A DNA stretch of 28,590 nt from Mesostigma viride. Lineage: Eukaryota; Streptophyta; Mesostigmatophyceae; Mesostigmatales; Mesostigmataceae. A model generated the notes under the pieces. It did no database searches. It was not told the origin of the DNA and worked only from the letters and a program-made list of their open reading frames with translations. Positions 20,356-28,590 of the stretch are shown here, in pieces; the stretch's first letter is position 1, and each line of letters starts with the position of its first letter. A program made the position numbers and the translations under genes. The stretch is from assembly GCA_009746045.1 (NCBI GenBank), contig RPFO01000735.1, positions 1 through 28,590 on the forward strand, read 5' to 3'.

Positions 20356-21929
20356 ATGGCGTTAGCCTGCGCGCAAGCGCTTTTGAATTCATGTAGCCAT
20401 GGCGGGGTTTTCCTTGGGCAGCGCGAAATTGCCCGCCGTGAGCGGACTGCGGCCTGCCAGAGCATGCAGCCCGCTACCACCTCGCTGTCCAGGCGGGGCG
20501 AGATTCTTGACGCTAACTTGCTGATACCCTCTAAATTTTCTGGTGAAAGGCTTGCATTGACTGCTGAACGGGATGGCAGTCATGGCTCCACCAGCGCGAA
20601 AGCCATGGTCACCACTCTCTCCCAGGTGGGAACCGCGTCGCTTCGCCCAGAAAAGGCGCCGGCGAAGTCATTGACAAGTAAATACAACGAAGCCATGAAG
20701 AGCGCCATGCTTAACCCTTACGAATACCATCACGAGCTGGGTATGTGATGCTCTGAGTGATTTTGTGTGCAACGTCCCTTGTCCATCCGCCTGTCTGGCT
20801 AGAGAACGCACATTTTAGCAGGTGATGAGGGGATCGACGCGATCCGTCCTTATATATGCTTTTTTCCTGGTCTGCGTGTGCTGCAGGTATATACTATACG
20901 ACCATACTGGATAACCTCATCGTGGGCTCGCAGCCTCAGTCGCCCGCGGACATCGACATGCTGGTTAACGAAGAGGGCGTGACCGCCGTCTTGAACCTGC
21001 AACAAGAGGAGGATATCCGGTACTGGGGTGTGGACATCGCCGCGGTGGGATGGAGGTGCCACGAGCTGCAAGTCCCGCTCATCCGGAGGCCGGTACGTGC
21101 CGGGGGAAAGAGCCTCAGTGTCTTGTTTTATTTGCCTGTCCTTTCTGTACTTTTAAGGCTTGAGTGCATCTGATCCCGTGTGTTCGCCGGCTCCGTACGA
21201 GAAAAACTTGATCTTTTCCGCCAGATTCTTGAAATGGGTGCCCAGGACCTGTACTTTTGAGCCTATTGCTGCATCTCCAGCCCCCCATACATATGGCTTG
21301 GTTCCTTGCTGTATGGTTGCTTTATCACACGTCCGACCTTTGTCATACTTCTTGCTGTGTCTTTATCTCCCTGTTGCGCTGTCTCTCTGCCATTGCTCTT
21401 TGTCTCTGCCTGCCGGCTCTCTCACTCCTCTTCTGTTGCTGTGCCCCTCCCCATCTTCTCTCTCACTTTTCTCCCCCTCTCTCTCTGTGTGTCTGTGTCT
21501 GTCTGTCTCTGTCTGTCTCTCGCTCTCTCTTGCGGCCTCCTTCCCTCCCCTCCCCATCCACAGGCGAGAGACTTTGACCCCAACTCACTGCGCGCGCAGC
21601 TCCCCTACACAGTCGGCACTCTCGCGCGACTGCTGGACGACGGGCACAAGGTCTATGTGCACTGCACCGCGGGGCTGGGCCGCGCGCCCGGCGTCGCCAT
21701 CAGCTACCTCTTTTGGTTCCAGAACATGACGCTCCAGTCGGCCTACGACTTCCTCACGGCTAAGCGGCCGTGCGGGCCCAAGAAGGAGGCCATCCGGGGC
21801 GCCACGCACGACGTGCTTCGGCAGGGGCGGTGGCATGAGTTTGACCACCTGCCCGCGCACGCGTTTGTCGACATCAGCCACGAGGAGCGCCGCATCATCA
21901 TGGAGCGCGTGCGGCACATGGGGCGGTGA
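20356..21929 (+). CDS. LSF2: LSF2-type phosphoglucan phosphatase (three exons)
   Basis: Exons are 20356-20740, 20887-21092 and 21564-21929; both introns (146 and 471 bp) are GT-AG. The product is 318 residues. Residues 1 to about 100 are Ala/Ser/Arg-rich and few in acids, like a plastid transit peptide. The catalytic domain follows: YYTTILDNLIVGSQP (about 131-145), LNLQQEEDIRYWGVD, the general-acid region RDFDP (D200), and the HC-x5-R active site VHCTAGLGRAPG (C231, R237). RPCGPKKEAIRGAT and a C-terminal ERVRHMG match plant LSF2. LSF2 removes C3-linked phosphate from starch glucans in the chloroplast, helping starch breakdown; like LSF2 this protein has no carbohydrate-binding module. ATG 20356 (GCCATGG) is preferred; an in-frame ATG at 20158 would add 66 residues. 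Confidence 0.92.
21093..21563 (+). other. LSF2 intron 2 with CT-rich microsatellite
   Basis: The intron starts GTACGT after CCG and ends CCACAG. From about 21360 to 21560 it is strongly pyrimidine-rich, with CTCT, TGTC and TCTG runs, forming a very long polypyrimidine tract before the acceptor. Confidence 0.8.
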
Positions 21930-22790
21930 GCCGCTGACGTCAGCAACGAGGGGCGCCGGTGTCAGCGGCGGCCGGTGGTCGGAGTGATTTGGAGCTGGCG
22001 AACGCGAGTCGTATGGGGTTGCGAAACAGTTCGGTTGTGGTTGCACGCACATGCCACGACGCACCCCGACGCAGCTCCTTGCGGTCACCCCCCACCTTGC
22101 GGCGGTGTTTCTCTCTTTTCGTGAGAGATGGGGATTCACCGGTTTCCCACGTAATGTCAGATTACGTTCGTGAGCGCACCCGCGCTGTTGCCATTTGGCT
22201 GGGAGTTTCCTGGCGCACGGGTCATCTTGCAATCGGCCTTGGGATGGGGTGTGGACGCCAGGCGCTACTGCCCCTAGCCCCGTGCCCCTCCTTGCCTCCC
22301 ATACCCTTCGCATGCCTTGTCTTTTGGTTCGGCACCACCTTGCAAACTGCCGCAGGCGAGACACGAGCGGCCGGCTGGGCCTCGTATTGTGAGGCAATGC
22401 GAGCGGATGCGAGGCGGCTCTTGTTGTTTTAAGGCAAAGGCGCCCTTTTCTGAAGACCCTTTTCTGGGCGTGCCAGTGGACGGATTTGCCCCCACTTGAA
22501 GTTAGACAAGATGGCTGCTTCCTGCGTTTTGACAAGAAGGGCGGCGTGTGTGATTCTGACGCAGCGCCGGCGTGCCGCCCCTGCTGTCGCCCGCCACCTG
22601 CCACCCTTTTTTCATTATGGGCCCTTAATCGCCGAGAGGACCCGGGGGCGTATAAAGTTAACTGGCGGTGGAGGCGAGGCGCGGGCGCAAGTTCAAGAAT
22701 GGATTCGGCGCAGTTGGAAAATAGTCGGAAGGGGGTTCTTCTAGCACTCGTTTGGGTTGGGTCGGAAACGAGGGACGGGTTTCGAGATAT

Positions 22791-22795
22791 TGTAA
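22791..22795 (+). promoter_or_regulatory. possible TGTAA polyadenylation signal
   Basis: TGTAA is the usual polyadenylation signal in many green algae. The first one on the plus strand that I noticed after the LSF2 stop is here, about 860 bp downstream. The distance makes it weak. Confidence 0.2.
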
Positions 22796-23615
22796 ACTAG
22801 ACGGCAGCTGGGGCATACCAACGGGCGGCTTGTCACAGGTGCAGCTCTGGGTACAGCCCGGGTTGAAATTACGACCTGTCTTGGGCTTGTGAGTGTACCC
22901 AGGTGAGCCGCGACCACGGCACGTGTCCGTGCCCTGCCTGTGGGTGTATCGGCGCAGCAAGTCCACAGGAGATTTCCCGCGTGAGACTTTGCTGTGGCTG
23001 TTATTGGGGTGAGATAGGTGCTCGGGTGGCCTTTCTGTTTACACTGTTGGGGGCGCCTTACCTTTGATTTACCCCCGGCCATTCGGAGCCTTTGTCTGTA
23101 CCCTACGGTGAGGAGTCGGCACGTTGTGTGTTCCCATCGGGTCGTTGGTCCCCATAGATTGGGGAGTCCCAGGACCCCCCAGGGTTACCCATATGGTGCA
23201 TGGGAAGGTGTCTTGAAGGTGGTCCTCGAAGGGGGGCATGGGAAGGTGCGAGCGTCGGAGGGGGCGATGGCGGCGTCGGAGGGGAGCCAAGGGGGGTGAG
23301 GTCATCACTTCTATTTATATCTGAGTGGAGGAAACAAACAGGGAGGAAACAAACTGTAGCTTAGTCAACCTGCTGTGTCGACAGCACATCGACGCTGACT
23401 CTGCACGGCAGGTTTGAATCTTGCACGCCTGGTCCCATTTCGCTCTGATTCTGTTGTACATTATGTATTTTGGGATGCCAGGCCGAGGAAACTGCCATCA
23501 TTTATGGACCGCAGCGGAAGCTGCTTTACTGGTGCGACGGGCCTACTGTATAGGGGCTACGCATTTGTACGGGCGATGGACGGTATCGATGGCACAAGGG
23601 ATCTGACGTGTACAT

Positions 23616-23696
23616 ATATTTGGATATCTGCAAAGGATCTTTATCTGATTGGATAGTTGTCTCCTTGATATTTGGATATCTGCAAAGGATCTTTAT
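23616..23696 (+). repeat. 29-bp direct repeat, 52-bp period
   Basis: ATATTTGGATATCTGCAAAG followed by GATCTTTAT is present at 23616-23644 and 23668-23696 without mismatch. Confidence 0.85.
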
Positions 23697-24141
23697 ACTA
23701 TTGTCTGAGCAGGATGTCGGAAACCATGCATACGGAGGAAGGTGCTCCACCATGGAGTGGCAAGAACCACTACTTGACCTTATGTTGATTTGTACATCCT
23801 TGCATTTTAGTAGCTTTGCAAACATGCTTGAAAACGGTTGGTAATTTTTTTTTTAATGTTTAATGTTTTACCTTTCTTGCAATCTGGCTGAGCTGAGGCT
23901 TCTTGTTGTACCATTAAGATCCTCTGGAGGAAGTAAAAAAGTCACTGTAAACTAACTGTACGAGACAACTAATTGTATGGGCGCGAGTTTGTAATTTTAC
24001 AACAACTGGACGCACGGCGTTCCATGCATCATCGTGTCACTTCAGGACTGGAATAGTAGAAATCATATGGGAGGAGAGGTGCGAAGACCGCGGATCGATC
24101 AGCCGCGTGGCTGTTTATAGGAGAAAGCCTGCTCAGAGGGA

Positions 24142-24212
24142 TATCGATTAATTAATTAATTAATTAATTAATTAATTAATAGACACGTGACTGCGTCACG
24201 TGAGCATTAGTC
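24142..24212 (-). mobile_element. 71-bp truncated retroposon with TTAA tail, 10-bp target duplication
   Basis: CTCAGAGGGA at 24132-24141 is repeated at 24213-24222 and brackets 71 bp. On the minus strand the insert consists of a short lead, a perfect hairpin CACGTGAC-GCA-GTCACGTG (24184-24202), and a TTAA-repeat tail of about 34 bp (24147-24180). This is what a strongly 5'-truncated retroposon looks like. The hairpin sequence differs from the CTCC-type ends, so it may be a related subfamily. Confidence 0.6.
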
Positions 24213-24439
24213 CTCAGAGGGAGGGGAACATGGGATGGAATGGATGGTGCGTGGGCACCGCGGCCCGAATCGCTATGAATGCCATACGCGGTCACACGCG
24301 GAGCCCCCACAGACTTGGGGGTGGTCTCCTTCATCACTACTTGCCATCTATCCTTGCGCCCCATTAATTAATTAATTAATTAGAAACATAACTCCGTTGG
24401 GAGTACATGTAGCACATATCCCGGAGAAGGGGCATATGG

Positions 24440-24870
24440 CTGACTAGCTAGACCTTTTCAGTGGTTTTCCATTTGCGGGTATTTCCTCGTAAATGGTGGG
24501 AGAGCGATCGCAGCAATGGTGCTCACCACTAGACACTCCCGGCCAGTTAGGCTAGAAACACACGCCCTGATCAAGCATGCTGTTTCCGGCCCCACCGTCT
24601 AGGTCATCTAGTCGCTCCACACGTAAGCCAGCCATAATTTCAATGCACAAGGATACACATTTCCATCACCATTCATCTTCATCATCCTGAACGACTCGAA
24701 AACGCGGAAAAGATAACGGCAGGCTCGAGCTACCATGGTCCGGATTCTCCCGATTTCTGGCCTGCGCTGGTTGTCTCTTTGATATGGCTTTTAATACATT
24801 CTGGGCTACTTCCTGCAAGAGTGGAATGTAAGCAACACTTGCTCTAGGTGCCTCAAGGGCACCGGCACCA
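24440..24870 (+). repeat. right-end repeat R, copy 1
   Basis: 24440-24780 matches 27918-28258 over 341 bp with no difference by eye; similarity then drops but continues to about 24870 (28366 in copy 2). A block of about 105 bp recurs a third time at 28451-28555. On the minus strand this copy contains a 78-codon frame (24902-24666) ending RFRVVQDDEDEW. Confidence 0.9.
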
Positions 24871-24902
24871 CCTGCCTCCACCTGCGCACCATCTGCCTCC
24901 AT
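24666..24902 (-). CDS. small conserved frame within repeat R, unknown
   Basis: 78 codons from ATG 24902. Its C-terminal half (RQPAQARNRENPDHGSSSLP, then acidic VQDDED) stays open and mostly conserved in the third, more diverged R copy (28451-28555), where the changes are substitutions rather than indels. The N-terminal half is disrupted in copy 2 by a 22-bp duplication. It may be a captured exon or just conserved repeat sequence. No function can be named. Confidence 0.2.
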   Translation of the reverse strand: MEADGAQVEAGGAGALEAPRASVAYIPLLQEVAQNVLKAISKRQPAQARNRENPDHGSSSLPLSFPRFRVVQDDEDEW

Positions 24903-25040
24903 ATTACAGACAAACCAGGAGGCTGCCCGGGTGTGAGCCCGTCACGTCTAGTGTAGCACATGCCCATTAATTAATTAATTAATTAATTAATTAATTAGGA
25001 ACATAACTCCGTTGGGAGTATATGTAGCACATAGCCCAGA

Positions 25041-25234
25041 ACCCTGTGGGCAAACCACCTCCCCCAAGCGGAGGAGGCGTTTTGATGAGTAGGGTAGTTA
25101 GGACTTTTCCTAGACTAGCTAGATTAGAGTTAGGTTAGTTCGATTACGCGGCTCCTTCCACCCCACCCATCCATCAAGGAATATGTGCTACATGATCTCC
25201 CAACGGAGGCATGTTATAATTTAATTTTTTTTTA
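25041..25234 (+). mobile_element. 194-bp SINE-like retroposon, 10-bp target duplication
   Basis: ATAGCCCAGA occurs at 25031-25040 and 25235-25244 and brackets 194 bp. The insert ends with TATGTGCTACATG, a CTCC-CAAC-GGAG hairpin (25197-25208) and an AT-rich tail (TTATAATTTAATTTTTTTTT). This end is an inverted copy of the module at 24998-25034. AGTTCGATTAC (25137-25147) resembles a pol III B box, and TAGGGTAGTTAGG (25090-25102) a poor A box at nearly tRNA spacing, so a tRNA-derived head is possible but weak. It interrupts the left end of the RT element, so it is younger than that element. Confidence 0.7.
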
Positions 25235-25288
25235 ATAGCCCAGAGAAGGGGCATATGGCGCCCGCCTCCCCTCCGTCCCCGCCCTCTT

Positions 25289-27703
25289 ATGTTCATCCGT
25301 GCCTGGCGTCTGAAGCACAATCTCCACCCATATCGCCCCTATCCCCCCAGCGTCACCCCGGCCCCTCCACCTTCCACACATGTGTCCACCGATCCTTCCC
25401 TTTACTCCACCAGTCTCCGCTGCTTACGTCACATGTCTCGGCTTATGCAACGCGGCAACTTTCATGCATCCTATCTCGAAGCCTGCAGCTTGAAGAAGCT
25501 TACCAGCTTACACATTGCCGTCGGGTCGTGCTCCCCAGCTGATCTGCAAGTCCCCCGCTCCCATGCCACTAGTCTGCGAGGCCTTCTCTCACGTATCATT
25601 CGGCACCGTGTCAATGGGAATGCAGATGCACTGCGTCCGCGCCGTTTGCTGATCTCACCTTTCATTCATGCTGCGATGGATGAGCTGTGTTTGCCACACA
25701 TTCTGCATTTGCCGCAAGTGCAGGCTGCGATGCCGCTCGTGGTGCGCAACACTTTCGGCACTCCCATTGCCGCCTGGCATTACTCTCCCACCTTGGGACA
25801 AATGGTTTTCAGCAACGGGAAGGTCAGCCGCGATACAACGCCCACCGAGCTGGCCACCATCTTGGCAGGGCCCTGCCCCTGCCAACAACAACGGTATTTC
25901 AAGTACCTTGATCCCACCTCACAGCACGTCATGACCGCTGACCTCAGCATCCTGCCGAGCCACACGCTTGTAGACCTTTTTGCCAAAGGCACCAAGTTTC
26001 GGCCGTGGGTCCAGCGCACGTGTGCCAAAGAGGTGAATGCACTGCTCTCCACATCACTGCGCAAATTCTGCAATGCCATGAGCACGGACCTACAGCTTGC
26101 TCCCCTTGCCATGGAACCGTGGTTTCGCGCCGTCATTCACGAATGCAATGCACGTCTCACCAGGCTTGATTACCGTCTCCAGCAGGTCCACCGCACCACC
26201 TGGCTCAACACCACAGATAAAGCACTTCTTGACCACTTCAAGCAGGACTTTATCATCACGTGTGTTGACAAGAGTGCCAACAACTTTGCTTTCATATGCA
26301 AGAAGCACTACCTTGCTACTTTGCAACACGAGTTGGCGTCCAGCCCTACCTATGTTCAGCGTGCACAGTCCACCGCCAGTATCACTGCTGCTCATCGGGC
26401 TTTTCTGCACAGCCAAAACATTTTTGCTCGGGCATTCCTTAAGCGGCAGCGACGCGCCACCACCACTACGTTCCCATATCTGTATCTCACTCTTAAGCTG
26501 CACAAAACTCCTGTTGCTTTGCGCACCATTGCTGCGTCGCATTCAGCCCCACTGATGCCTCTCTCGAAACTCATCTGCCATGCTTTGAATGCTCTTCTCC
26601 CCGAAGCCAATGCATTATGGGTGGAGGTGCTGTCGAATGCCGGGTATGAATGCGCTGGTAGTTGGATCGTCATAGACTCAGCCCAAGTACGCCTACGCCT
26701 TGCCGCCCTTAGCCGTTCTAAGACAGCAGCAGAGAAACGTATACCTATGCCCATAGCCACCTATGATTTCACCACTCTATATACCACACTAGATTTGCAC
26801 GATTTGAAAGCTCGTTTAGATAGCCTCCTTACTCGTCTGTATGCACGTAGGCCTCACGGGCGCAACCACCTGCACGTGCGTGTTTCTCAGACCAAGCCCA
26901 CGGCAACGTGGCTCTCAGGGATCGCGGCAGGTGCTATCGTGCGGGATGGTTATAATTATATTATCACGAAGGCTGACCTTGTCCATTGGATCTCTTATCT
27001 TGTTGATAACACCTTCATCTGTTTTGCGGGCAATGTATACCAACAAGCTATCGGCATCCCTATGGGCACTAACTGTGCCGGGCTCCTTGCAAACCTCTAT
27101 CTATACACTTATGAGCTTGCATTCATGGAGAATCTCATTGCCTCAAACGATGATGTTCTCATCAGGCGTTTTATCCATACATGTCGATACATTGATGATG
27201 TCATCGCTTTCGACAACCCTGATTTCGCAACCCATTTGTATATCACCGCTGGTCTGCCTGGCATCTACCCGCAAGCGTCCCTCACATTAAAGCTCACGTC
27301 GGAGGATACTCATTGCAATTACCTCGATCTTAACATTACCCATAACAAGAAGGGCTGGCGTACGGCTGTCTATGATAAGCGCAAGGATCCTAAATACCAG
27401 CAAATTCCTTTTATTCGTTACCCCGATATTCACAGTCTCCTTTCCCACACAGCAAAATATGGTGTTGTTCTTTCTCAGTTACATCGTTTTTCCCGTCTTT
27501 GTTCTTATCGTGTTGATTTCATCACGACTCTTGTTGAACTCTTGCAGCGTTTATTGGTCAAAGACTATGACCGAGCCATTATGCTCCGTCAAGTCCGATG
27601 TTTTTTGCAACGTCACCCACATCTGTTCGGTGCTGCCCCTTGGCACAAGCTCTACAAACAGGTCGTGGACCGGCTGGATCGCATAGTATCTCCGCACATC
27701 TGA
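25289..27703 (+). CDS. reverse transcriptase, Penelope-like type, 804 aa
   Basis: Intact ORF. The N-terminal quarter is Pro/Arg/His-rich. A CPC motif (residues 196-198) is followed by a conserved-looking block (TADLSILPSHTLVDLFAKGT, then KFRPW). RT motifs: DKSANNFAFICKKHY, motif A YDFTTLYTTL (D493), YQQAIGIPMGTNCAGLLANL (G589 in GIPMG), the catalytic CRYIDDVIAF (D636, D637), then YLDLNITHNKKGWRTAVYDK, typical after the RT core of Penelope-like and related elements. It copies element RNA into DNA. No GIY-YIG or other endonuclease domain is visible, and the protein ends about 165 residues after YIDD. Start chosen as the first ATG of the frame; 34 bp upstream is the RT element's left-end motif. 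Exact clade is uncertain. Confidence 0.85.
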   Translation: MFIRAWRLKHNLHPYRPYPPSVTPAPPPSTHVSTDPSLYSTSLRCLRHMSRLMQRGNFHASYLEACSLKKLTSLHIAVGSCSPADLQVPRSHATSLRGLLSRIIRHRVNGNADALRPRRLLISPFIHAAMDELCLPHILHLPQVQAAMPLVVRNTFGTPIAAWHYSPTLGQMVFSNGKVSRDTTPTELATILAGPCPCQQQRYFKYLDPTSQHVMTADLSILPSHTLVDLFAKGTKFRPWVQRTCAKEVNALLSTSLRKFCNAMSTDLQLAPLAMEPWFRAVIHECNARLTRLDYRLQQVHRTTWLNTTDKALLDHFKQDFIITCVDKSANNFAFICKKHYLATLQHELASSPTYVQRAQSTASITAAHRAFLHSQNIFARAFLKRQRRATTTTFPYLYLTLKLHKTPVALRTIAASHSAPLMPLSKLICHALNALLPEANALWVEVLSNAGYECAGSWIVIDSAQVRLRLAALSRSKTAAEKRIPMPIATYDFTTLYTTLDLHDLKARLDSLLTRLYARRPHGRNHLHVRVSQTKPTATWLSGIAAGAIVRDGYNYIITKADLVHWISYLVDNTFICFAGNVYQQAIGIPMGTNCAGLLANLYLYTYELAFMENLIASNDDVLIRRFIHTCRYIDDVIAFDNPDFATHLYITAGLPGIYPQASLTLKLTSEDTHCNYLDLNITHNKKGWRTAVYDKRKDPKYQQIPFIRYPDIHSLLSHTAKYGVVLSQLHRFSRLCSYRVDFITTLVELLQRLLVKDYDRAIMLRQVRCFLQRHPHLFGAAPWHKLYKQVVDRLDRIVSPHI

Positions 27704-27917
27704 ACCCTGTGATGCCAGATCTCCTTTGCGGCCGTTCCGAGCTTGGCACTGGATTCGTTGTCCACATCGTCGCGTCGCTGCCGCAACACGATGTTTTCTG
27801 GCATCCGCGGGCTTTTGGTTCCCGCCGCACATTTGAAAGTGCTGTCCTCCGGCTTTTTGCCTTTGCACCGTGTGCAGTTCTTGGACGTTTGGAATCATGG
27901 CATGGCTAACGTGATGA
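27704..27917 (+). other. 3' untranslated segment of the RT element
   Basis: Between the RT stop and repeat R. It holds a short unrecognised open frame in another phase and no endonuclease motif. Confidence 0.4.
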
Positions 27918-28366
27918 CTGACTAGCTAGACCTTTTCAGTGGTTTTCCATTTGCGGGTATTTCCTCGTAAATGGTGGGAGAGCGATCGCAGCAATGGTGC
28001 TCACCACTAGACACTCCCGGCCAGTTAGGCTAGAAACACACGCCCTGATCAAGCATGCTGTTTCCGGCCCCACCGTCTAGGTCATCTAGTCGCTCCACAC
28101 GTAAGCCAGCCATAATTTCAATGCACAAGGATACACATTTCCATCACCATTCATCTTCATCATCCTGAACGACTCGAAAACGCGGAAAAGATAACGGCAG
28201 GCTCGAGCTACCATGGTCCGGATTCTCCCGATTTCTGGCCTGCGCTGGTTGTCTCTTTTGATTATGGCCTATCATACATCAGAATATGGCCTATCATACA
28301 TTCTAAGCTACTTCCAGCAAGGGTGGGAATGTAAACGACCCTTGCTCTAGGTGCACCAGGCCGGGC
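27918..28366 (+). repeat. right-end repeat R, copy 2
   Basis: Identical by eye to 24440-24780 over 27918-28258, then diverged. A 22-bp tandem duplication containing TATGGCCTATCATACAT (28263-28279 and 28285-28301) is specific to this copy. Confidence 0.9.
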
Positions 28367-28450
28367 ACTTGCAGCCCCATGATCTTCAAGCTATGCCCAG
28401 CTAAGGGGGAGCCTGTCATGGGGGGAAGATCAGCATAGCTATACACACAA

Positions 28451-28565
28451 CTTCATCATCCTGAACGACTCGAACACGCGAACAAGATAACGGCAGGCTC
28501 GAGCTACCATGGTCCGGATTCTCCCGATTTCTGGCCTGCGCTGGTTGTCTCCTTGATACACAAGC
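28451..28565 (+). repeat. right-end repeat R, partial copy 3
   Basis: Starts CTTCATCATCCTGAACGACT and matches the central block of copies 1 and 2 for about 105 bp with roughly four substitutions. It continues toward the window edge, so the tandem array probably goes on outside. Confidence 0.85.
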
Positions 28566-28590
28566 TAGGGCATGGCGCGTCTCAGCAGAG

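Larger units (their letters stand above)
21930..24131. other. spacer downstream of LSF2, no recognised gene
   Basis: Frames up to about 160 codons exist but none resembles a known protein, and the longest on the minus strand runs antisense to LSF2 exon 3. The first kilobase is GC-rich and the remainder more AT-rich. A 29-bp direct repeat (23616-23644 and 23668-23696) is the only clear structure. Confidence 0.4.
24363..24962. mobile_element. RT-less relative of the downstream RT element
   Basis: It has the same left end as the RT element: TTAA tract 24363-24382, hairpin ACTCC-GTTG-GGAGT at 24391-24404, then GAGAAGGGGCATATGG. It then goes directly to the right-end repeat (24440 onward), which in the RT element lies after the ORF. 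It is therefore the RT element minus about 2.65 kb of ORF-bearing sequence. Either it is an internal-deletion derivative, or the larger copy gained the ORF segment. The 24440-24780 part is identical by eye to 27918-28258. Confidence 0.55.
24966..28366 (+). mobile_element. Penelope-like retroelement with flanking partial copy
   Basis: From left to right: TTAA tract (24966-24998), hairpin ACTCC-GTTG-GGAGT (25006-25019), GCCCAGAGAAGGGGCATATGG interrupted by a retroposon (25041-25234), an 804-codon RT ORF, a 214-bp stretch, and repeat R (27918-28366). An RT-less copy lies immediately upstream in the same orientation. Established: Penelope-like elements are often found as partial tandem copies that give direct repeats resembling LTRs, and this layout fits. 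No outer target duplication is clear. Confidence 0.55.

Noticed and set aside
21585-22604. 339-codon minus-strand frame downstream of and across LSF2
   Set aside because: It overlaps LSF2 exon 3 in antisense, is low in recognisable content, and fits chance in GC-rich DNA.
24998-25237. MITE with terminal inverted repeats
   Set aside because: The two inverted modules look like TIRs, but target duplications at 25031-25040 and 25235-25244 show that the right one belongs to a separate retroposon inserted in the opposite orientation.
24363-28366. Hammerhead ribozyme, as found in many Penelope-like elements
   Set aside because: I looked for a CTGANGA...GAAA core on both strands and found no pair at workable spacing; a covariance-model search would be needed to exclude a divergent one.

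Overview
The window looks like a nuclear segment from a repeat-rich, green-lineage alga or plant relative. The one clear host gene is a three-exon gene at 20356-21929 with GT-AG introns, encoding an LSF2-type phosphoglucan phosphatase, a starch-metabolism enzyme of the green lineage. I see no bacterial operons, CRISPR array, rRNA or credible tRNA. Nearly everything else is retroelements, retroposons and minisatellites in several nested layers. Species cannot be fixed from the sequence alone. Layout: (1) 1-7345 is an old, decayed region. It has a probable 5' LTR (9-951) with a primer-binding-like site and a short gag start, a 214-bp retroposon inside that LTR (387-600, 11-bp target duplication), a 22-bp minisatellite, and scattered degraded Ty3/gypsy-like fragments near 5464-5545 and 6321-7107. 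(2) 7346-16595 is a structurally complete minus-strand Ty3/gypsy element. Its 574-bp LTRs differ by one base by eye, and it has a primer binding site and polypurine tract. Inside are a leader ORF, a broken gag with a CCHC knuckle, and a pol broken in three pieces (protease, RT, RNase H and the integrase H2C2 finger). The integrase catalytic core is absent. In its place is a GC-rich, Ala/Pro/Ser-rich unknown reading frame (8289-10246). (3) 17276-19027 is a composite minisatellite: ten 26-bp units followed by roughly sixty-nine 21-bp units. (4) 20356-21929 is the LSF2 gene, preceded by short repeats and a palindrome. (5) 24132-28590 is a second mobile-element cluster. It holds an intact 804-codon reverse transcriptase of Penelope-like type (25289-27703), flanked by a 341-bp direct repeat that is identical by eye. 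A short RT-less version of the same element sits immediately upstream, and there are several retroposon ends with a CTCC-loop-GGAG hairpin followed by a TTAA-repeat tail. How the parts relate: three independent insertions (387-600, 24142-24212, 25041-25234) are each bounded by 10-11 bp target duplications and have a hairpin plus a TTAA-rich tail at one end. This pattern is typical of target-primed reverse transcription. The same hairpin/tail module lies at the left end of the RT-bearing element and of its RT-less relative. That links the small retroposons to the RT element as possible parasites or deletion derivatives. I consider this family, together with the integrase-less but very young gypsy element, the most interesting content of the window.
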